NCBI RefSeq assembly: GCF_013753875.1
Contig: NZ_SMDS01000010.1
Location: 372,001 to 436,000, forward strand
Length of the DNA: 64,000 bases
Origin: Candidatus Pantoea persica
GTDB lineage: Bacteria; Pseudomonadota; Gammaproteobacteria; Enterobacterales; Enterobacteriaceae
Direction of reading: 5' to 3'
How positions within the stretch are numbered: the first letter of the stretch is position 1; each line of letters opens with the position of its first letter. The notes beneath the pieces were generated by a model. That model worked only from the letters and a program-made list of their open reading frames with translations, had not been told where the DNA came from and did no database searches. Below, one piece after another: positions 58,246 to 64,000 of the stretch. A program made the position numbers and the translations under genes.

Positions 58246-59424
58246 TGTCTGTACTGCGTCCTTTTCTGCACCTGTTTCAGGACCATCCCTAGCGTCTGCT
58301 GCTGGACGTGCTGCTGACCATCATCACCCTGCTCGCCAGCATTGGCCTGCTGGCCCTTTCGGGCTGGTTTCTCGCCGCCTCCTCGCTGGCGGGACTGGCC
58401 GGACTCTACAGCTTCAACTACATGCTGCCAGCGGGCGGGCGCAGCGCGCTATTTCGAGCGGCTGGTGAGCCATGACGCCACCTTTCGCGTGCTGCAGCAT
58501 CTGCGCGTTTTTACCTTCAGCCGCCTGATTGTGCTGGCACCGGGCCAGCTGGCCGCGTTTCGTCAGGGCGACCTGCTCAACCGCTTCGTTGGCGACGTCG
58601 ACACGCTCAATCATCTCTATCTGCGGGTGATCGCGCCGCTAGTGGGCGCCTTTGTGGTGATTCTGGTGGTAACGCTAGGCATCGGGCTGGTAGACAGTCA
58701 GCTGGCGCTAGTGCTGGGCTGTGTGATGCTGGCGGCGCTGGCGCTAATGCCGCCGCTGTTTTATCGGCTGGGGCGCCTGCCGGACTCGCTATCGCGCAAG
58801 AGCGCGCGCTGGCGCCTGCAGCTGATACACTGGCTCAACGGCCAGGCCGTACTGGCGATTTATGGCCTGGCGGAACGCTGGCGCGAGCAGCTTGACCACG
58901 ATGAGCACAGCTGGCAGGCTGCGTCAGCATGCGCTGCAGGGGCTGGCGGACTGGCCTGCCCCTGGGGCGCTGATTGCGCTGGTGGTGTTTGGTGCACTAG
59001 CTGCTTTCAAAGCGCTGGGTCCGGCCGCCGCTGCCTTTCTGTGCGTCAGGCAGGACTGGCGTGACTGCTGGAGGACGAAGAGGGCCTCAACGCTTGGCTT
59101 GGCGAAGGCAGTCATGCGCTGTCGGGCGGCGAGCTGCGTAGGCTGGCCATTGCGCGCGCCCTGCTGCACGACGGCGACCTCTGGCTGCTGGATAAACCCT
59201 TGGAAGGGCTGGACGCCGCCACGGAGCAACATATTCTCACGCTGCAGCAGCAGGTCGCCGCATGCAAGACGCTGATTATGGTGACGCATCGGATGACCGG
59301 GCTGGCCGCCCTGGATCGCATCTGCGTGATGGAAAACGGCCGCATAGTTGAACGGGGCAAGCACCACGAGTTAATCTCAAGAGAGGGCCGCTACTGGCAA
59401 TTCGAGCAGCACTTTGCGCTATAG
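58245..59424 (+). pseudogene. cydC: CydC half-transporter, amber, frameshift and large deletion
   Basis: Partner of CydD. It starts MSVLRPFLHLFQDHP, then TAG at 58290 (Trp in E. coli), then LLASIGLLALSGWFLAASSLAGLAG. The frame shifts in a G-rich stretch at about 58430. FRVLQHLRVFTFSRLIVLAPGQLAAF and helices follow. After GALAAFKALGPAAAAF similarity jumps to LSGGELRRLAIARALLHD, so Walker A and about 150 residues are missing. The remaining Walker B reads LLDKPLEGLD, where the catalytic Glu is now Lys. Dead. Confidence 0.9.
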
Positions 59425-59455
59425 TCTTAGCGAAAAGCCGACGAGTAGAGAGACA

Positions 59456-60171
59456 ATGAGACTGGTGCAACTGTCGCAGGAATCCCTGCATTTCCCTCCG
59501 CCTGAGATGGCGCTGCGTGAGCCGAACGGGCTGCTGGCTATGGGCGGTGATCTCTCCCCTGCCCGTCTGCTCAGCGCTTATCAGCGCAGCATCTTTCTCT
59601 CGTTCTCTCCAGGGGCTCCCATTCTGTGGTGGTCGCCCGATCCGCGCGCGGTGCTGCTGCCGGATGAATTTCATCTCAGCCGTAACATGGCACGTTTTCA
59701 CCGCCGCTCGCCGTTTCGCGTTACGATGAATCAGGCGTTTTTCGAGGTGGTATAAGGCTGCGCCACCGGCCGCGAAGAGAGAACGTGGATTACGTTCGAG
59801 GTCAAGCGCGCCCGACAGCGCCTCTATGAGTTAGGGCAGGCGCATTCGATAGAAGTATGGCAGGATCAGCAGCTGGTGGGCGGGATGTACGGCCTGGCGC
59901 TGGGGCAGATTTTTTGCGGCGAGTCGATGTTCAGCCGCCGTGAAAACTCCTCAAAAACGGCACTCTGGATATTTTGCCAGCATTTCATCAAACATCAGGG
60001 CAAACTGGTGGATTGTCAGATTCTCAATCCCTATTCCGCCTCGCTGGGCGCGCAGGAAATCTCTCGCGTCGACATCTGCAGTATGTTCAGTCCTTTGCCT
60101 GGCAGCCCGTCAGTGTGGGATGCTGGCGTACTCAGACCTTTTTTAAGCCTGCGCAGATGTTTTGCACATAA
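59456..60171 (+). pseudogene. aat: Leucyl/phenylalanyl-tRNA-protein transferase Aat, TAA and frameshift
   Basis: Aat adds Leu or Phe to proteins with N-terminal Arg or Lys, making them N-degrons for ClpS-ClpAP. The start [25 protein letters not shown] at 59456 is normal. A TAA follows FFEVV where E. coli has Glu (VIEGCA). The same frame continues with [26 protein letters not shown] and [18 protein letters not shown] second break near 60080 shifts the last part, which ends [10 protein letters not shown] at 60171. Inactive. Confidence 0.9.
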
Positions 60172-60699
<528 letters not shown>

Positions 60700-60736
60700 G
60701 CGGCTCCACTCGCTATTTGCCGCCTGACGGGCGGCG

Positions 60737-60769
60737 AAAAAAGGCCAGATTCGCATCTGGCCTTTTCTA
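60737..60769. terminator. Bidirectional terminator between infA and clpA
   Basis: AAAGGCCAGAT (60740-60750), loop TCGC, ATCTGGCCTTT (60755-60765), with an A run before and T run after, so it works on both strands for the convergent genes. In E. coli tRNA-Ser serW lies in this interval; it is absent here. Confidence 0.9.
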
Positions 60770-60786
60770 TTTCTACGCGACGGTAA

Positions 60787-63063
60787 TCAGTGTACCGTGC
60801 CTTCCGTTTTGCGTTTTTCTGCGCTGAGGAAGTGGTATATCAGCTGCTTCTTCTCTTTATCGAGCGCCACCGAGACCGATCCGCCATCCACCAGCGAACC
60901 AAACAGCAGCTCGTTGGCCAATGGTTTTTTCAGATTTTCCTGCACCGTGCGCGCCATTGGACGCGCGCCCATCGCTTTGTCGTAGCCTTTATCCGCCAGC
61001 CAGTTGCGCGCTTCGTCGCTGACTTCCAGCGAAACGCCCTTCGCGTCCAGCTGCGCCTGCAGCTCAACAATAAATTTATCAACAACCTGATGGATTACCT
61101 CCGGTGACAGGTGGCGAAACCAGATAATATTGTCGAGACGGTTGCGGAACTCCGGCGTAAAGATCTTCTTGATCTCTTCCATCGCATCGGTGCTGTTGTC
61201 CTGCTGGATCAGGCCGATCGACTTACGCTCGGTTTCGCGTACACCCGCGTTGGTGGTCATCACCAGCACCACATTACGGAAGTCTGCTTTACGACCATTG
61301 TTGTCGGTCAGCATGCCGTTATCCATCACCTGCAGCAGTAGGTTAAAGACATCCGGATGCGCCTTCTCGATTTCGTCGAGCAACACCACCGCATGCGGAT
61401 GTTTGATCACCGCATCGGTCAGCAGCCCGCCCTGATCGAAGCCGACATAGCCCGGAGGCGCACCGATCAGGCGGCTGACGGTATGGCGTTCCATATACTC
61501 GGACATATCGAAACGCAGCAGCTCAATGCCCAGCGCTTTCGCCAACTGAACCGTGACCTCGGTTTTCCCTACCCCGGTTGGTCCGGCGAACAGAAAGGAG
61601 CCGACCGGTTTACGATCCTGGCCCAGACCGGCGCGGCTCATTTTGATCGCCTCGGTCAGCGCTTCAATGGCGTTATCCTGACCAAACACCAGCATTTTCA
61701 GCCGATCGCCGAGATTTTTCAGCTTATCGCGGTCGGTAGCGGAAACGCTCTTCTCGGGGATACGCGCAATACGCGCCACCACGGACTCGATATCTGCCAC
61801 GTTGATAGTTTTCTTGCGCTTGCTGACCGGCATTAATCGCGCCCGTGCGCCCGCCTCGTCAATCACGTCAATCGCCTTGTCCGGCAGATGGCGATCGTTG
61901 ATATATCTCACCGCCAGCTCAACCGCCGCGCGTACCGCTTTTGCGGTGTAACGCACATCGTGGTGCGCTTCGTACTTCGGCTTCAGCCCGTTCAGGATCT
62001 GCACGGTTTCATCGACTGACGGCTCGGTGATGTCGATCTTCTGGAATCGACGCGCCAGCGCGCGATCTTTTTCGAAGATATTGCTGAATTCCTGATAGGT
62101 CGTTAAGCCCATCACACGAATTTTCCCGCTGGAAAGCAGCGGCTTGATCAGGTTTGCCGCATCGACCTGGCCGCCGGACGCCGCGCCTGCACCGATGATG
62201 GTATGGATCTCATCGATAAACAGAATACTGCTGTTGTCCTGCTCCAGCTGTTTCAGCAGCGCCTTAAAGCGCTTTTCGAAATCACCGCGGTATTTGGTGC
62301 CCGCCAGCAGCGAACCGATGTCCAGCGAGTAGATGGTGCACTCTTTCATTACTTCTGGCACATCACCCTGCACGATGCGCCAGGCAAGGCCTTCCGCAAT
62401 AGCAGTTTTACCGACGCCCGATTCGCCCACCAACAGCGGGTTCTTTTTACGGCGGCGGCACAGAACCTGAATCGTACGCTCCAGCTCTTTGTCGCGGCTA
62501 ATCAGCGGGTCGATCCCGCCGACGCGAGCAAGCTGATTGAGATTGGTGGTGAAGTTTTCCATACGTTCCTCCCCGCCTGCTTGCTCTTCGTTAACCGGAT
62601 TCTCATTGTTCGGCGCCTGACCGGGTTCGTCTTTGCGCGTTCCATGGGAGATAAAGTTCACCATATCAAGGCGGCTGACTTCGTGTTTACGCAGCAGATA
62701 AGCCGCCTGCGACTCCTGCTCACTGAAGATGGCGACCAGTACGTTGGCGCCGGAGACTTCGCTTCGGCCCGATGACTGAACGTGGAATACCGCACGCTGC
62801 AACACGCGCTGGAAGCTGAGCGTCGGCTGCGTGTCGCGCTCTCCTTCGCTGGCGGGCAGCACGGGCGTGGTTTGTTCGATGAATGCTTCAAGTTCTTGCC
62901 GCAGCGCGACAATATCGACGGTACAGGCTTCCAGTGCCTCTCTGGCCGACGGGTTGCTGAGCAGAGCCAGCAACAAATGCTCGACGGTCATAAACTCATG
63001 ACGGTGCTCACGCGCTCTGGCGAAAGCCATGTTTAAACTGAGTTCCAGTTCTTGATTGAGCAT
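60787..63063 (-). CDS. clpA: ClpA unfoldase of the ClpAP protease
   Basis: AAA+ hexamer feeding substrates to ClpP. It has 758 residues, as in E. coli. The N-terminal adaptor-binding repeat domain occupies residues 1-145 ([35 protein letters not shown]). D1 has [13 protein letters not shown] and [15 protein letters not shown]2 has [13 protein letters not shown] and [16 protein letters not shown]. The ClpP-binding loop is ERKSIGLIQ (IGL). Intact although its adaptor gene clpS, just upstream, is damaged. Confidence 0.98.
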   Translation of the reverse strand: MLNQELELSLNMAFARAREHRHEFMTVEHLLLALLSNPSAREALEACTVDIVALRQELEAFIEQTTPVLPASEGERDTQPTLSFQRVLQRAVFHVQSSGRSEVSGANVLVAIFSEQESQAAYLLRKHEVSRLDMVNFISHGTRKDEPGQAPNNENPVNEEQAGGEERMENFTTNLNQLARVGGIDPLISRDKELERTIQVLCRRRKKNPLLVGESGVGKTAIAEGLAWRIVQGDVPEVMKECTIYSLDIGSLLAGTKYRGDFEKRFKALLKQLEQDNSSILFIDEIHTIIGAGAASGGQVDAANLIKPLLSSGKIRVMGLTTYQEFSNIFEKDRALARRFQKIDITEPSVDETVQILNGLKPKYEAHHDVRYTAKAVRAAVELAVRYINDRHLPDKAIDVIDEAGARARLMPVSKRKKTINVADIESVVARIARIPEKSVSATDRDKLKNLGDRLKMLVFGQDNAIEALTEAIKMSRAGLGQDRKPVGSFLFAGPTGVGKTEVTVQLAKALGIELLRFDMSEYMERHTVSRLIGAPPGYVGFDQGGLLTDAVIKHPHAVVLLDEIEKAHPDVFNLLLQVMDNGMLTDNNGRKADFRNVVLVMTTNAGVRETERKSIGLIQQDNSTDAMEEIKKIFTPEFRNRLDNIIWFRHLSPEVIHQVVDKFIVELQAQLDAKGVSLEVSDEARNWLADKGYDKAMGARPMARTVQENLKKPLANELLFGSLVDGGSVSVALDKEKKQLIYHFLSAEKRKTEGTVH

Positions 63064-63125
63064 TAGGCACCTCCCCCAATTATCGCTCTGACAACCTCGC
63101 TCTCACTATATGAATGAGGGCGAGT

Positions 63126-63458
63126 TCAGGCTTTTTCCTGCGTACACAGCAAGGGATGTTGATTCTCCCGTGCATACGTGCATAGTTGTTCACCTGTGCG
63201 ACGTTGGTCTCCGCCACTTACAGCGGTAAAAACACCACAGATCGCCTTTCCATAGTAGTGAACTTTCAGCATCAGTTGCGTTGCACGTTCAACATCAATA
63301 AGAAAAGAACTTTTGCAGAACGTCAATAACAAATTCCATAGGCGTATAATCGTCATTATTGAGGATGACTGTATATACATGGAAGGCGGCTTCAGTCCTT
63401 CCTTCGCTGTGTCCTCGGCCAGATGTTCAAAGTTAAGCCAGTCGTTAGTGTTTGCCAT
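63126..63458 (-). pseudogene. clpS: ClpS N-degron adaptor, four indels that cancel in pairs
   Basis: ClpS delivers N-degron substrates to ClpA. The start [16 protein letters not shown] at 63458 and end YARENQHPLLCTQEKA are normal, and the frame is open for 110 residues, but two internal stretches are out of frame. After KPPSMY an extra AT shifts the frame so that [24 protein letters not shown], the core with Asn/Asp substrate-binding residues, is lost until an extra T restores it at DVERATQLMLKVHYYGKAICGVFTA. A further extra T is then cancelled by an 8-bp duplication at 63169-63184. The substrate pocket is destroyed. Confidence 0.85.
63169..63184 (-). repeat. 8-bp tandem duplication in clpS
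   Basis: Minus-strand TATGCACG occurs twice in tandem; the second copy is absent from the inferred ancestral frame (NNYARENQ) and restores the clpS reading frame. Confidence 0.85.
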
Positions 63459-63780
63459 AATGTTCCGTTGAAATTCTGCGTATCGGTACGGACAAGGGCC
63501 TGTCCATACATAGAGTTTAACACGCCTGTCAAGCACCCCATCGCCGAGGGAATTTTCTGCGTAAAAACGCGCGCGCGACCTGCATCACAAAATTCGCAAT
63601 AGCGTTAACCGCTTCAAATTTTGAAGATTTTATCCCCACGCTCGCCGGTGATTTGCTTGACGCCAAGGTCCGTTTCTCTACATTCTACAGATACAAGCTG
63701 ATTGAGTTTTAAACAAGCTCGACCCACAGCTTCAATTCACTCTCTTGGTTACCAATACGTCTTACGAGGGAAGTAAAAGC
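63459..63780. other. Divergent regulatory region clpS / cspD, no gene seen
   Basis: About 320 bases between divergent clpS and cspD. No protein similarity is seen apart from short meaningless frames. A possible cspD promoter is listed separately; there is a GAGGGAAG ribosome site before cspD. Confidence 0.6.
63657..63684 (+). promoter_or_regulatory. Candidate cspD promoter
   Basis: TTGACG, a 16-base spacer and TACATT, about 95 bp upstream of the cspD start. The -35 is good, the -10 mediocre; judged by eye only. Confidence 0.35.
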
Positions 63781-64000
63781 ATGGAGACGGGTACTGTTAA
63801 ATGGTTCAACAACGCCAAGGGCTTCGGCTTTATCTGTCCGATCGGTGGCGGAGATGACATCTTCGCGCACTATTCTACGATTCAGATGGATGGTTATAGG
63901 ACGCTAAAAGCCGGCCAGCAAGTTCAGTTTGATGTTCATCAAGGGCCAAAGGGTAATCATGCCAGCCTGATTGTGCCGGTTGACGCTTCGCCGCACGCCT
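63781..64000 (+). CDS. cspD: CspD, cold-shock-family DNA replication inhibitor, cut by window end
   Basis: Stationary-phase single-stranded nucleic-acid-binding protein that slows replication. METGTVKWFNNAKGFGFICP opens a cold-shock domain with both RNP-like motifs (KGFGFI, DIFAHYS). QVQFDVHQGPKGNHASLIVPV continues as in E. coli CspD (74 residues). The window ends at about codon 73, with no stop yet. It is divergent from clpS, as in E. coli. Intact as far as visible. Confidence 0.95.
   Translation, partial: METGTVKWFNNAKGFGFICPIGGGDDIFAHYSTIQMDGYRTLKAGQQVQFDVHQGPKGNHASLIVPVDASPHA

Overview
The window is chromosomal DNA from an Enterobacterales bacterium. Gene order follows the E. coli 20-22 minute region: uup, rlmL, zapC, pyrD, [prophage], asnS, ompF, aspC, gloC, mepK, ldtD, mukBEF-cmoM, elyC, ycbJ, kdsB, ycaR, ycaQ, lpxK, msbA, comEC, ihfB, rpsA, cmk, aroA, serC, ycaO, ycaD, serS, rarA, lolA, ftsK, lrp, trxB, cydDC, aat, infA, clpA, clpS, cspD. 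Housekeeping proteins are full length and E. coli-like, but about a third of the genes carry stops, frameshifts or deletions. This pattern of recent, ongoing decay fits a young host-restricted symbiont or pathogen (Sodalis-like or another insect-associated lineage). I cannot name the species from the sequence. I see no insertion sequences, rRNA, tRNA or CRISPR array.

Region 1 (1-2723, minus strand): broken uup, a stub of rlmL joined by deletion to an interrupted zapC, and an intact pyrD. Region 2 (about 2.94-14.93 kb, minus strand) is the tail-and-modification half of a Mu-like prophage in Mu order: tail tube remnant, tail assembly chaperone with a Mu-type programmed frameshift site, tape measure, gpN, gpP, gp45, gp46, gp47, gp48, tail fibre S-U, a G-type invertible segment bounded by two 21-bp inverted gix-like sites, gin, com and mom. 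Head, replication and integration genes are absent and several tail genes are frameshifted, so no virion is expected. Region 3 (14.94-15.56 kb) is AT-rich, nearly gene-free junction DNA.

Region 4 (15.56-44.7 kb) holds intact information, envelope and chromosome-segregation genes (asnS, ompF, aspC, gloC, mukFEB with cmoM, ycbJ, kdsB-ycaR, lpxK-msbA, ihfB, rpsA, cmk, aroA, serC) interspersed with dead mepK, ldtD, elyC, ycaQ and comEC. Region 5 (45-47.4 kb) is a deletion scar joining the 3' ends of ycaO and ycaD; in E. coli the interval between them carries focA-pflB-pflA. Region 6 (47.6-64 kb) has intact serS, rarA, lolA, ftsK, lrp, trxB, infA, clpA and cspD (cut by the window end), with dead cydD, cydC and aat and a scrambled clpS.

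The losses group by pathway. Both 3-3 peptidoglycan cross-link genes (ldtD, mepK) are dead. Both accessory parts of the N-degron pathway (aat, clpS) are damaged while clpA remains. Genes for low-oxygen metabolism are gone or broken (cydDC dead; focA-pfl and dmsABC missing from their usual positions). Nearly all premature stops are TAG at Trp- or Gln-compatible positions, and most prophage frameshifts lie in single-base runs.
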